Part shown: piece after piece, positions 8,876 through 17,799 of the stretch
Layout: each line of letters starts with the position of its first letter
Position numbering within the stretch: position 1 is the first letter of the stretch
DNA from: Mycolicibacterium peregrinum
GTDB taxonomy: Bacteria; Actinomycetota; Actinomycetes; Mycobacteriales; Mycobacteriaceae
NCBI RefSeq assembly: GCF_002102345.1
Contig: NZ_LQPP01000040.1
Coordinates: forward strand, 62,001-126,000
Direction of reading: 5' to 3'
DNA: 64,000 nucleotides
Notes under the pieces: generated by a model
What the model saw: only the letters and a program-made list of their open reading frames with translations
Told to the model about the DNA's origin: nothing
The model's database searches: none
Position numbers and translations under genes: made by a program

Positions 8876-11203
8876 ATGCCTGAACAAATCGCAGTGCCCG
8901 TCCTGTTCTTGAGTGAGCCGATCGTCCTGCCCGGAATGGTGGTGCCCGTCGAACTCGACGACGCCGCCCGCGCGGCCGTCGACGCCGCTCAGGCCAGCGA
9001 ATCGGGCAAGCTGCTGATCGCGCCGCGCCTGGACGACCGCTACCCCACACACGGGGTGATCGCGTCGATCGTGCAGGTCGGGCGCATGCCCGGAGGGGCC
9101 CAAGCCGCCGTCGTGCGCGGTGAACGCCGTGCGCACATCGGCTCCGGAACCACCGGGCCGGGCGCGGCCCTGTGGGTCGAGGTGGAGGAGGCCGCCGAAC
9201 CCGAGTCGGTGACCGACGACACCAAGGCGCTGGCCGCCGAGTACAAGAAACTGCTGCTGGCCATGCTGCAGCGGCGCGAGGCCTGGCAGATCGTCGACGT
9301 GGTCAACAAGATCACCGACCCGTCCGCTCTGGCCGACACGGCCGGCTACGCCTCGTACCTGACCGATGTGCAGAAGCGTCAGCTCCTGGAGACCGACAGC
9401 ACAGCGGAGCGGCTGAGCTCGCTCATCCGGTGGACCGGCGAGCACCTGGCCGAGGTCGAGGTCAACGACAAGATCGCCGAGGACGTCCGGTCCGGCATGG
9501 ACAAACAGCAGAAAGAATTCCTGCTGCGCCAGCAGCTGGCCGCGATCCGCAAGGAACTGGGTGAAGGCGAACCCGAAGGGTCCGATGACTACCGGGCCCG
9601 CGTCGAGGCCGCCGACCTTCCGGAGAAGGTGCGGGAAGCCGCGCTGCGCGAGGTCGGCAAGCTGGAACGCTCCAGCGACCAGAGCCCAGAGGGCGGCTGG
9701 ATCCGAACCTGGCTGGACACCGTGCTGGATCTGCCGTGGAACGAGCGCACCGAGGATTCGACCGATCTCAAGGGTGCCCGCGAGATCCTGGACGCCGACC
9801 ACCACGGACTGGACGACGTCAAAGACCGCATCGTCGAATACCTGGCCGTCCGGGCCCGTCGGGCCCAGCGCGGCATGGCCGTCGTCGGTGGACGTGGTTC
9901 GGGTGCCGTGATGGTGCTGGCCGGTCCGCCCGGGGTCGGCAAGACCTCGCTGGGTGAGTCCGTGGCCCGGGCGCTGGGTCGCAAGTTCGTGCGCGTCGCC
10001 TTGGGCGGCGTCCGTGACGAGGCCGAGATCCGTGGCCACCGGCGCACCTACGTCGGGGCGCTGCCCGGCCGCATCGTTCGGGCCATCGGCGAAGCGGGTT
10101 CGATGAATCCTGTTGTGCTGCTGGACGAGATCGACAAGGTGGGCTCCGACTACCGGGGCGATCCGTCGGCCGCGCTGCTGGAGGTGCTCGACCCGGCGCA
10201 GAACCACACGTTCCGCGACCACTACCTGGAGTTGGACCTGGACCTGTCCGATGTGGTGTTCCTGGCGACGGCCAACGTCATCGAGAACATCCCGTCCGCG
10301 CTGCTGGACCGCATGGAGCTGATCCAGCTCGACGGCTACACAGAGGACGACAAGGTCGCCATCGCGCGTGACTACCTGCTCCCCCGGCAGGCCGAGCGGG
10401 CGGCGCTGACCGACGCCGAAGTGACGGTCACGGACGCGGCATTGCGCAAGATCGCCGCGGACTACACCCGCGAGCCGGGCGTCCGGCAGTTCGAGCGGTT
10501 GCTGGCTAAGGCGCTGCGCAAGGTGACCACCAAGTTGGAAGACGGCGGAATCACGAACATCATCGTTGATGAGCCGAATTTGGTTGATTACCTGGGCCGT
10601 CCGCGGTTCACGCCAGAATCCACCGAACGCACCGCGGTGCCGGGTGTGGCGACCGGTCTGGCCGTCACCGGCCTGGGCGGCGACGTGCTCTACATCGAGG
10701 CCAACTCCAACGAGGGCGAGTCCGGGTTGAAGCTGACCGGTCAGCTGGGCGACGTCATGAAGGAGTCGGCGCAGATCGCGCTGTCCTACGTGCGGGCCCA
10801 CGCCGAACAGCTGGGCGTCGATCCCAAGGCACTGGACCGCCAGATCCACGTCCATGTGCCCGCGGGCGCGGTGCCCAAGGACGGGCCGTCGGCCGGCGTC
10901 ACCATGGTGACCGCGCTGGTGTCGATGGCCACCGGGCGGCAGGTGCGCGGCGATGTCGGCATGACCGGTGAGGTCACGCTGAACGGCCGGGTGCTGCCGA
11001 TCGGCGGCGTCAAGCAGAAGCTGCTCGCCGCGCAGCGGGCCGGACTGAAGACTGTCTTCATCCCGGCGCGCAACGAGCCTGACCTGGACGAGGTTCCGGC
11101 CGAGGTGCTGGAGGCTTTGGAGGTCAAGCCGATGACCGACGTGGCCGACATCATCGCCCTGGCGCTGGAACCCGTTCGCGAGTCGACGTCGGCCGCCGCG
11201 TAA
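8876..11203 (+). CDS. lon: ATP-dependent Lon protease
   Basis: 775 residues, the usual length for Lon. An N-terminal substrate-binding LON domain (PVLFLSEPIVLPGMV) is followed by the AAA module with Walker A (GPPGVGKTS), Walker B (VVLLDEIDKVG) and the Ser-Lys protease domain. The catalytic Ser lies in KDGPSAGVTM and the Lys downstream in GGVKQKLLAA. It degrades misfolded and regulatory proteins in the cytoplasm. ATG 8876 has a perfect GGAGG ribosome site 5 nt upstream. The gene is absent from M. tuberculosis but present in fast-growing mycobacteria near fbpC, as here. A strong terminator follows, so it is a single-gene unit. Confidence 0.97.
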   Translation: MPEQIAVPVLFLSEPIVLPGMVVPVELDDAARAAVDAAQASESGKLLIAPRLDDRYPTHGVIASIVQVGRMPGGAQAAVVRGERRAHIGSGTTGPGAALWVEVEEAAEPESVTDDTKALAAEYKKLLLAMLQRREAWQIVDVVNKITDPSALADTAGYASYLTDVQKRQLLETDSTAERLSSLIRWTGEHLAEVEVNDKIAEDVRSGMDKQQKEFLLRQQLAAIRKELGEGEPEGSDDYRARVEAADLPEKVREAALREVGKLERSSDQSPEGGWIRTWLDTVLDLPWNERTEDSTDLKGAREILDADHHGLDDVKDRIVEYLAVRARRAQRGMAVVGGRGSGAVMVLAGPPGVGKTSLGESVARALGRKFVRVALGGVRDEAEIRGHRRTYVGALPGRIVRAIGEAGSMNPVVLLDEIDKVGSDYRGDPSAALLEVLDPAQNHTFRDHYLELDLDLSDVVFLATANVIENIPSALLDRMELIQLDGYTEDDKVAIARDYLLPRQAERAALTDAEVTVTDAALRKIAADYTREPGVRQFERLLAKALRKVTTKLEDGGITNIIVDEPNLVDYLGRPRFTPESTERTAVPGVATGLAVTGLGGDVLYIEANSNEGESGLKLTGQLGDVMKESAQIALSYVRAHAEQLGVDPKALDRQIHVHVPAGAVPKDGPSAGVTMVTALVSMATGRQVRGDVGMTGEVTLNGRVLPIGGVKQKLLAAQRAGLKTVFIPARNEPDLDEVPAEVLEALEVKPMTDVADIIALALEPVRESTSAAA

Positions 11204-11231
11204 GCAGCCGACGGCTTCCCGTCGAAAACCG

Positions 11232-11280
11232 CCGTCCGCCGTTGTGACCGAAAGTCGCAACGGCGGACGGTTTATTTATT
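11232..11280 (+). terminator. Intrinsic terminator of lon
   Basis: A perfect 12-bp GC-rich stem (11232-11243 with 11259-11270) and 15-nt loop are followed directly by TTTATTTATT. This is an unusually canonical rho-independent terminator for a mycobacterium. Confidence 0.9.
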
Positions 11281-11305
11281 TGGCATTTGGGTCAATCTGG
11301 CGGCG

Positions 11306-12097
11306 ATGGACGAAAGCGAGCTCGACCAGTGGGATCCCGCCGTCACCCGACAGATGAAGTCGTTGGCGGGCCCGATCGCGAAGTGGTGGTTCCGCTCCGA
11401 GGTCCGCGGCCTGGAGAACATCCCGGGCCACGGCGGTGCGCTCGTGGTCGCGAATCACTCCGGCGGCATGCTGACGCCCGACGTCCTGGTCTTCGCGCCG
11501 GAGTTCTACCGCCACTTCGGATACGACCGTCCGCTGTACACGCTCGCCCATTACGGCGTACTGCTCGGCCCGACCGGGGATCTGTTCCGACGACTCGGAG
11601 TGATCCACGCCAGCCGGGAGAACGCCGCGGCTGCCCTGCAGTCCGGCGCGGTGGTGCTGGTGTTTCCCGGCGGCGACTACGACGCCTACCGCCCCACCGC
11701 CGAGGCGAACACCATCGACTTCAACGGGCGAACCGGATACGTCCGCACCGCGCTCGCGGCCCGGGTCCCGATCGTGCCGACCGTCTCGATCGGCGCCCAG
11801 GAAAGCCAGCTGTTCCTGACCCGGGGCAACTGGCTGGCCAAGCGCCTCGGACTGCCCCGCATCCGCCTGGACATCCTGCCGGTGAGCATCGGGCTTCCGT
11901 TCGGCCTCAGCGTCCTGGTGCCGCCCAACCTGCCCTTGCCGACCAAGATCGTCACCGAAGTCCTGCCCCCGATCGACATCACGGCACGCTTCGGCGCCGA
12001 CCCTGATGTCGACGCCGTCGACGCGCACATCCGGGAAGTCATGCAGACGGCACTGAACCGGCTCGCCTCACAACGCCGGTTCCCGATATTGGGCTAG
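11306..12097 (+). CDS. Lysophospholipid/glycerolipid acyltransferase (PlsC-like)
   Basis: 263 residues. The PlsC acyltransferase signatures are a variant NH motif (VANHSGGMLTPD, with a longer His-Asp spacing than NHxxxxD) and VFPGGDYD for glycerophosphate binding. A C-terminal basic/amphipathic region fits peripheral membrane attachment. It probably acylates a lysophospholipid or related polar lipid at the inner membrane. Start at ATG 11306. It stands alone between the lon terminator and the transporter gene. Confidence 0.8.
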   Translation: MDESELDQWDPAVTRQMKSLAGPIAKWWFRSEVRGLENIPGHGGALVVANHSGGMLTPDVLVFAPEFYRHFGYDRPLYTLAHYGVLLGPTGDLFRRLGVIHASRENAAAALQSGAVVLVFPGGDYDAYRPTAEANTIDFNGRTGYVRTALAARVPIVPTVSIGAQESQLFLTRGNWLAKRLGLPRIRLDILPVSIGLPFGLSVLVPPNLPLPTKIVTEVLPPIDITARFGADPDVDAVDAHIREVMQTALNRLASQRRFPILG

Positions 12098-12158
12098 CCG
12101 CCGAGGAAATGCCGGGCTGGCTGCAGCCGTCATCTCCTCGCCTGCAATCCTTCACGGT

Positions 12159-13598
12159 GTGACGTCAGATACATCCACGGACGAACGGCACCTTTCCCGT
12201 CAGCTGTCGAACCGGCACATCCAGCTGATCGCCATCGGCGGCGCGATCGGAACGGGCCTGTTCATGGGCTCCGGAAAGACCATCTCGCTGGCCGGCCCGT
12301 CGGTGCTCTTCGTCTACATGATCATCGGCTTCATGCTGTTCTTCGTCATGCGGGCCATGGGCGAACTGCTGCTGTCCAACCTGCATTACAAGTCATTCGC
12401 CGATTTCGCCGCGGACCTGCTCGGGCCGTGGGCGGGGTTCTTCACCGGCTGGACGTACTGGTTCTGCTGGATCGTCACGGGCGTGGCGGACGTGGTGGTG
12501 ATCGCCGGCTACGTGGCCTTCTGGTGGCCGGACCTGCCCCTGTGGATACCGGCGCTCGCCACGGTCGTGGTGCTCATCGGACTGAACCTGCCGACCGTGC
12601 GGGCCTTCGGTGAGACCGAGTTCTGGTTCGCCCTCATCAAGATCGTCGCGATCGTGACGTTGATCGTCATCGGCCTGGTGATGATCTTCACCAGCTTCAC
12701 CGCCCCCACCGGCGCCCAGGCATCGTTCGCCAACCTGTGGAACGACGGCGGCTTCTTCCCCACCGGCCCAATGGGATTCGTGGCCGGATTCCAGATCGCT
12801 ACCTTCGCGTTCGTCGGGATCGAACTGGTGGGCACCACCGCCGCCGAGGCCAAGGACCCCGAGCGCAACCTGCCCAAGGCGATCAACTCGATCCCGGTGC
12901 GCGTCATGCTCTTCTACGTCGCCGCGCTCACCATCATCATCGCGGTCACGCCGTGGCGCGAGATCGATCCCAAGCTCAGCCCGTTCGTGGCCATGTTCAG
13001 CCTCGCGGGCCTGGGGATCGCGGCGTCGGTGGTCAACTTCGTGGTGCTCACCTCGGCGACGTCGTCGGCCAACTCCGGGATCTACTCGACATCCCGGATG
13101 GTCTACGGCCTGGCCACCGAAGGTGATGCACCCGGTCTCTTCGGTCGGCTGACCTCACGACGCGTGCCTGCAAATGCGTTGTTCCTGTCCGGCGTGTTCC
13201 TGCTGTCGGGTGTGGTGATGGTGGCCGCCGGCGACTCGATCGTCGCCGCGTTCACGTTGGTCACGACGATCTCGTCGCTGTGCTTCATCTTCGTCTGGAC
13301 GATCATCCTGGTGAGCTACCTCGTCTACCGGAAGCGTCGGCCGGAACTGCACGAGGCATCGAAGTTCAAGATGCCCGGCGGCGTCGTGATGTGTTACGTC
13401 GTCCTCGCCTTCTTCGCGTTCCTGCTGTGGGCGTTCACCCAGAAAGAAGACACCCTGCAGGCCGAACTGGTGACACCGGCGTGGTTCCTGGTTCTGGGTA
13501 TCGCCTGGATGGTGTTGCGGCGTCGCCCAGGACATCTGGCCCGCGAGGCCAAGTTCCACGCCGATCTCGAGTCCGCCGATTCGAAGGATTCCGACTGA
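12159..13598 (+). CDS. cycA: APC-family amino acid permease, CycA-like (D-serine/D-alanine/glycine)
   Basis: 479 residues with about 12 transmembrane helices. LSNRHIQLIAIGGAIGTGLF is the APC-family N-terminal signature, followed by GPSVLFVY and MRAMGELLL. It resembles the CycA type that imports D-Ala, D-Ser and Gly by proton symport and matters for D-cycloserine uptake. The start is GTG 12159; no convincing ribosome site is seen, so the mRNA may be leaderless. Other AAT-family substrates cannot be excluded from sequence alone. Confidence 0.85.
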   Translation: MTSDTSTDERHLSRQLSNRHIQLIAIGGAIGTGLFMGSGKTISLAGPSVLFVYMIIGFMLFFVMRAMGELLLSNLHYKSFADFAADLLGPWAGFFTGWTYWFCWIVTGVADVVVIAGYVAFWWPDLPLWIPALATVVVLIGLNLPTVRAFGETEFWFALIKIVAIVTLIVIGLVMIFTSFTAPTGAQASFANLWNDGGFFPTGPMGFVAGFQIATFAFVGIELVGTTAAEAKDPERNLPKAINSIPVRVMLFYVAALTIIIAVTPWREIDPKLSPFVAMFSLAGLGIAASVVNFVVLTSATSSANSGIYSTSRMVYGLATEGDAPGLFGRLTSRRVPANALFLSGVFLLSGVVMVAAGDSIVAAFTLVTTISSLCFIFVWTIILVSYLVYRKRRPELHEASKFKMPGGVVMCYVVLAFFAFLLWAFTQKEDTLQAELVTPAWFLVLGIAWMVLRRRPGHLAREAKFHADLESADSKDSD

Positions 13599-13617
13599 TC
13601 CTCGGTAGGGTTGCGCC

Positions 13618-14007
13618 ATGGTGGATCTTCGTGATCTGAAGCGACGCGTCATCCACGGCGCCCAACGCCGCATCGTCAACCCGGTCGGGCGCCAACTGCC
13701 CCTGACCATGCTCGAGACCGTCGGCCGGAAATCCGGCCAACCACGGCATACCGCCGTGGGCGGCCGGGTCATCGGGAAGTCCTTCTGGATGGTGTCCGAG
13801 CACGGCGACCGATCGCACTACGTGCTCAACATCAAGGCCGATCCTGCGGTACGGGTCCGGATCAACGGGACCTGGCGGAACGGGACGGCGCACCTGCTGC
13901 CCGACGACGACCCGTTGGCCAGGCTCAAAGAGCTGCCGACACTCAACAGCGCGGTGGTCCGCACTGTCGGCAGCGACCTGCTCACCGTCCGCATCGATCT
14001 CGACTGA
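13618..14007 (+). CDS. Deazaflavin (F420)-dependent nitroreductase/quinone reductase family protein (Ddn-like)
   Basis: 129 residues, the full size of the split beta-barrel Ddn family. LETVGRKSGQPRHTAVG is the conserved F420-binding segment; WMVSEHG and ADPAVRVRINGTWR are also family motifs. Members use F420H2 to reduce quinones or nitro compounds near the membrane. It begins 20 bp after the permease gene and ends 1 bp before the TfoX-like gene, so the two small genes are probably co-transcribed. Confidence 0.87.
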   Translation: MVDLRDLKRRVIHGAQRRIVNPVGRQLPLTMLETVGRKSGQPRHTAVGGRVIGKSFWMVSEHGDRSHYVLNIKADPAVRVRINGTWRNGTAHLLPDDDPLARLKELPTLNSAVVRTVGSDLLTVRIDLD

Positions 14008-14008
14008 C

Positions 14009-14341
14009 ATGGCCTTCGACCCGGACCTGGCCAACCGCATCCGCGAGCTGACCGCCTCCGAGGGCGGTCTCGACGAGAAGCGCATGTTCGGCGGGTTGGC
14101 GTTCCTGGTCAACGGCAACATGGCGGTGGCCGCGACCCGGGAAGGCGGCCTGATGGTGCGGGTCTCGCGCGACGAGGGTGAAAAACTGGTGCACCGCGAG
14201 CACGTCGAGCCCATGGTGATGGGTGGCCGGGAGATGCGCGGCTGGCTGCGGATCGCCAGCCCCGGCGTGAAGACCAAACGGCAGCTCCAATCGTGGGTCG
14301 CCCGGGGTGTCGACTACGCCAAGAGCCTGCCGCCCAAGTAG
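14009..14341 (+). CDS. TfoX N-terminal-domain family protein
   Basis: 110 residues made of a TfoX/Sxy N-terminal fold (EKRMFGGLAFLVNGNMAVA, then a KTKRQLQSWV helix). In gammaproteobacteria TfoX regulates competence, but stand-alone domains in actinobacteria have no established role. Start ATG follows the preceding stop by a single base. Confidence 0.82.
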   Translation: MAFDPDLANRIRELTASEGGLDEKRMFGGLAFLVNGNMAVAATREGGLMVRVSRDEGEKLVHREHVEPMVMGGREMRGWLRIASPGVKTKRQLQSWVARGVDYAKSLPPK

Positions 14342-14408
14342 TTTCCGGGACGCCAACCAGAATCGCCATTAACATAGAGGCCGCCTGACAACGACGGGGG
14401 CGCACTTC

Positions 14409-14633
14409 ATGTTGACCGCAGTACGCAAGATTCTCGGCTTTCAGATGACCATCGCCGAGTGGATCGGAACCGCCATCATCCTCGCGGTCCCCTATCTGCT
14501 CATCGGCCTGATCTGGTCGCTCACCCACACCAGCCACCTGGCCGGCATGCACGGGGCCGACGCCGTGGTGTCCTTTCTGGGCTCCATCGTGTCCTGGCCG
14601 GTGCTGCTGTTCACCAACGTGTGCATGGCCTGA
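14409..14633 (+). CDS. Small membrane protein, paralogue of the gene at 15508
   Basis: 74 residues with a short amphipathic head (MLTAVRKILGFQMT) and two hydrophobic helices (IILAVPYLLIGLIW; VSWPVLLFTNVC). It is clearly related to the 83-residue protein downstream: both share a VP/LPYLxIGLxW first helix and a WPVLLxxxVC end. The two flank the MpaB-like oxygenase gene, so they probably act with it at the membrane. No known family is recognised. Confidence 0.75.
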   Translation: MLTAVRKILGFQMTIAEWIGTAIILAVPYLLIGLIWSLTHTSHLAGMHGADAVVSFLGSIVSWPVLLFTNVCMA

Positions 14634-14647
14634 CGGGGATGAGACCT

Positions 14648-15508
14648 ATGACTTCCACCAACCGGATCTCGATCACCCGGCGCACCTCGCGCTGGTCCGA
14701 CGACGACGTCACCATCGCCGATGCGATGGACCTCTGGGGCTTTGCCGCAGGCGCGGCCAACGTGATCATGCAACTGTCCGCGCCCGGTGTCGGCCACGGC
14801 GTCGTGGAAAGCACCGTGGATTCGGGCAATCTGCTCAAACATCCGTGGAAACGGGCCCGCACCACCCTGAGCTATCTGGCGGTGGCCATCCTGGGCAACC
14901 CCGAGGACCGGGCGGCGTTCCGCGATGCCGTCGACACGGCGCACCGGCAGGTCCGTTCCGGGCCGGCAAGTCCCGTGCAGTACAACGCCTTCGACCGTGA
15001 CCTGCAGATGTGGGTGGCGGCCTGCCTGTTCGTCGGGCTCGAGGATGTCTACCAACTGCTGCGTGGCGAGATGACCGAAGCTCAGGCCGAGCAGTTCTAC
15101 CACTCCGCCGCCACACTGGGCACCACCCTGCAGGTCGATGAGCAGCAGTGGCCGCCGACACGGGCCGATTTCGACACCTACTGGGACACCGCCTGCGCAC
15201 ACGTGCAGATGGACAACGTGGTCCGGGAATACCTACATGACCTCGTGGACCTGCGGATGATAAATCCGTTGCTGCGCATACCGTTCCGGCCACTGCTGAA
15301 ATTCCTGACCGCCGGATTTCTCGCGCCGGTGTTCCGGGACGCCGTCGGCTTCGGTTGGGGCCGCGGGCGGCAACGGTTGTTCGAATGGCTGTTTCTGGCA
15401 GTGGCGTTCGGCAATCGGTTCCTGCCCGTGTTCATCCGGCAGGGCGGCAGCTATCTGCTGCTCGCCGATGTGCGCCGGCGGGTGGCAGCCGACAAGGCGC
15501 TGATCTGA
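14648..15508 (+). CDS. Oxygenase MpaB-like protein (DUF2236)
   Basis: 286 residues. The DUF2236/MpaB fold is related to latex-clearing protein and other haem-b oxygenases: AHRQVRSG carries the candidate proximal His, followed by DLQMWVAACL. The C-terminus (FEWLFLAVAFGNRF) is hydrophobic and may dock to the membrane. ATG 14648 has GGGG 9 nt upstream; ATG 14639 is possible. Its stop overlaps the next ATG (TGATG). The substrate is unknown; the flanking membrane proteins suggest a lipid-soluble one. Confidence 0.82.
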   Translation: MTSTNRISITRRTSRWSDDDVTIADAMDLWGFAAGAANVIMQLSAPGVGHGVVESTVDSGNLLKHPWKRARTTLSYLAVAILGNPEDRAAFRDAVDTAHRQVRSGPASPVQYNAFDRDLQMWVAACLFVGLEDVYQLLRGEMTEAQAEQFYHSAATLGTTLQVDEQQWPPTRADFDTYWDTACAHVQMDNVVREYLHDLVDLRMINPLLRIPFRPLLKFLTAGFLAPVFRDAVGFGWGRGRQRLFEWLFLAVAFGNRFLPVFIRQGGSYLLLADVRRRVAADKALI

Positions 15509-15759
15509 TGCACCGGATCCACCGGATCCTTGGTCACAAGCTCAGCGTCGAACAGGTGCTGGAGACATTGATGTGGCTGGCCCTGCCCTACCTGGTGATC
15601 GGGCTGGTCTGGACGTTCTTCCATCCAGAACAGGTGCAGCTGATCGAGTCGAGTCTGCTGACCAAATTCCCGGCCGGTGCCGACCTGGTGGCCTTCGGCC
15701 AGGTGACGCTGCTCTGGCCGGTGTTGCTATTGGGCGCCGATGTGTGCGTCGCGATGTGA
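15508..15759 (+). CDS. Small membrane protein, paralogue of the gene at 14409
   Basis: 83 residues starting at the ATG of a TGATG overlap with the MpaB-like gene, so it is translationally coupled. It has two hydrophobic segments (LALPYLVIGLVWTFF; TLLWPVLLLGADVC) and a basic head (MHRIHRILGHKLS). The layout matches the 74-residue protein upstream of the oxygenase. Its last 33 bp overlap the convergent DUF998 gene. Confidence 0.75.
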   Translation: MHRIHRILGHKLSVEQVLETLMWLALPYLVIGLVWTFFHPEQVQLIESSLLTKFPAGADLVAFGQVTLLWPVLLLGADVCVAM

Positions 15760-16413
15760 GCGCAGCAGGCGCGCGGCCGCGCCTGACACATACAGCCACA
15801 GCACTGTTCCGACAGCCCAGACCGGCACATAGTTGAACGTCTCGGCCTGCGCCCCGGAATGGGAACCCATGTAGGCGAGAACCGCCAGGATCGCGACCCC
15901 GATCGCCGCCGACGTCACCGCCCACACCCGATCACCGATGCCGGCGAAATACCTTGCCAGCACGAAACATCCGCACGTCATGGCCAGAAAGCCCAGCCCG
16001 CCGGCCGCGCCGTGAATCGTCGCGGAGGTACTCATTTTCTCGACCTCTGGACTGCCCGGCGGGAACCCGGCCCTCGGATCGGTCGGGTTCAGCCCCACCA
16101 CGACACCGGCCAGCAGTCCGTAAAGCCCCACACACACCGCCGCGATACGTCCCGACCGGATCCCGGCGGCCGCCCGCCAGATACCCGCCCCGAACGCAAT
16201 CAGCAGCAGGCCGCAGACGACGAAGTCGACCGACTGGACCCACCCCCAATCCCCAAGTGCCAACATCGAATTGGCGTGCCGGGCCAGGTCGAAGCCAGGA
16301 CGGGTGAAGGCCAGGGTGCAGGAAACAACGGTGAGCAACAGGCCACCCACCACGCCGGCCGCCAGCAGCGCCGAGGTGACCCGGACATCTACCGGGCGCG
16401 CTTCGGGAGTCAC
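15727..16413 (-). CDS. DUF998 family integral membrane protein
   Basis: 228 residues with about six transmembrane helices. The family pattern is visible: PGFDLARHANSMLALGDWG, a DFVVCGLLLIAFG helix, and NPTDPRAGFPPG followed by a TIHGAAGGLGF helix. No biochemical function is established for the family. It overlaps the convergent small membrane gene by 33 bp at its 3' end. Confidence 0.85.
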   Translation of the reverse strand: MTPEARPVDVRVTSALLAAGVVGGLLLTVVSCTLAFTRPGFDLARHANSMLALGDWGWVQSVDFVVCGLLLIAFGAGIWRAAAGIRSGRIAAVCVGLYGLLAGVVVGLNPTDPRAGFPPGSPEVEKMSTSATIHGAAGGLGFLAMTCGCFVLARYFAGIGDRVWAVTSAAIGVAILAVLAYMGSHSGAQAETFNYVPVWAVGTVLWLYVSGAAARLLRSHRDAHIGAQ

Positions 16414-16468
16414 GGAAAGTCGACGCTACCGTTCCGGCCTCGACGCCAGTTGGCTAGGGTCTTGCGTC

Positions 16469-17050
16469 GTGAAGGCTTGCCTCGTCCGCTGTGCAATCTT
16501 TGGCGTCGCCGCCGCCGCTCTCACCGGATGCACGTCGGGAACCGTCGTCAACACCGACGATGCCGCCGCCCCTCCACCGACGAGCACCACCGCACCGCCG
16601 GTCCAGTTCGGCACCGCGAACCTGGTCAACGCCGCCGAGTACGCCATCGAGGTCGACGGCCGCAAGGGCTATTACTTCAGCACCCCGAGCGGGCGCTGGC
16701 AGTGCGCGATCCTGCCCCGCGACCGCGCCGGGTGCCAGCCGTCCGGTGGCACCTCGACGATGAGCGTGACGGGTGCCCCCGAAACGGTGCCCGACGCCAC
16801 CGGCGGGACCGCAGCGCCGAACGCCCTGGTTCTCGACCGGGATACCGACGCGCATTTCGCGAACCTCGCGCAGCCGGATTTCGCGCAGTCGGCCGCGGTC
16901 GTACTGCCGTTCGGCAAGGTGCTCGCGGTGGCGGGTTTCCGCTGCAACGTCCAGGAGCAGTCCGGGGTGTCCTGCGTTCGGGAAGTCACGGGCCGAGGTT
17001 TCACGTTCTCTGCCGAGGGCTACACCCTGCACTACACAGACGTCCCCTAG
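16469..17050 (+). CDS. Secreted lipoprotein of unknown function
   Basis: 193 residues from GTG 16469. A short signal peptide (AIFGVAAAALTGC) ends in a lipobox (LTGC), so the mature protein is acylated at the Cys and anchored outside the cytoplasmic membrane. A Pro/Thr-rich linker (APPPTSTTAPP) leads to a globular domain with four cysteines (WQCAI, AGCQP, FRCNV, VSCVR) that probably form disulfides. It is transcribed divergently from the DUF998 gene and lies 9 bp before the DUF72 gene. Confidence 0.8.
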   Translation: MKACLVRCAIFGVAAAALTGCTSGTVVNTDDAAAPPPTSTTAPPVQFGTANLVNAAEYAIEVDGRKGYYFSTPSGRWQCAILPRDRAGCQPSGGTSTMSVTGAPETVPDATGGTAAPNALVLDRDTDAHFANLAQPDFAQSAAVVLPFGKVLAVAGFRCNVQEQSGVSCVREVTGRGFTFSAEGYTLHYTDVP

Positions 17051-17059
17051 CGATGGCAG

Positions 17060-17788
17060 ATGATCAGGATCGGCACCTCGGGCTGGTCGTACGACCACTG
17101 GAACGGGGTGCTCTATCCACGTGGCACCCCGGCCAAGTCCCGGCTGGCCCACTACGTTGACGAGTTCGACACCGTCGAACTCAACGGCAGCTTCTACCGC
17201 TGGCCCGCGGATACGACGTTCACCGGGTGGCGCGACCAGATGCCCGAAGGTTTCACCATGTCGGTCAAGGCGCAGCGCGGTCTGACGCATTACCGGAGAC
17301 TGCGGTCGCCCGAGGTCTGGACGCCGCGGTTCGAGAACTACTGGCAGCTTCTCGAACCGCACAACGAAGCACTGCTGGTCCAGCTTCATCCGGCGATCGA
17401 GCGGGACGACGAACTTCTCAGCGGTTTCCTTGCCCAACTCCCGCGCCCGGTCCGGGTGGCGATGGAGTTGCGGCATCCCTCATGGCACGAGCCTGCGGTG
17501 TATGGGCTGTTGGAAAAATACGGCGCCGCGTATGTCGTGATGAGCGGTCCCGGCTTGACCTGCCGAGCCGTCGCCACCAGCGACCTGGTGTACGTCCGCA
17601 TGCACGGCCCCGCCGACGACGGCCTGTACGCCGGCTGCTACTCCGACGACCAGCTGTCGGAGTGGGCCCAACAGATCCAGCAGTGGGACCGCGACGATCA
17701 CCGCGTCGTCGTGTATTTCAACAACGATCTCGGTGGTCACGCGGTGCGCAACGCCCGAAAGCTGAGGCTGCTGGTCACCGGCGAGTAG
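17060..17788 (+). CDS. DUF72 TIM-barrel protein
   Basis: 242 residues. The family N-terminus (IRIGTSGWSYDHWNGVLYP) and the VELNGSFYRWP motif are present, as are the later FNNDLGGHAVRNA residues. The fold is a TIM barrel of unknown activity related to sugar-phosphate isomerases/endonuclease IV. It sits between the lipoprotein and ferredoxin-reductase genes with short gaps, so co-transcription is possible. Confidence 0.87.
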   Translation: MIRIGTSGWSYDHWNGVLYPRGTPAKSRLAHYVDEFDTVELNGSFYRWPADTTFTGWRDQMPEGFTMSVKAQRGLTHYRRLRSPEVWTPRFENYWQLLEPHNEALLVQLHPAIERDDELLSGFLAQLPRPVRVAMELRHPSWHEPAVYGLLEKYGAAYVVMSGPGLTCRAVATSDLVYVRMHGPADDGLYAGCYSDDQLSEWAQQIQQWDRDDHRVVVYFNNDLGGHAVRNARKLRLLVTGE

Positions 17789-17799
17789 GCTGGACCGAT

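Noticed and set aside
8852..11260. 802-codon open frame on the minus strand antisense to lon
   Set aside because: High GC content makes long antisense frames common; the peptide is low-complexity and lon is unambiguous on the plus strand.
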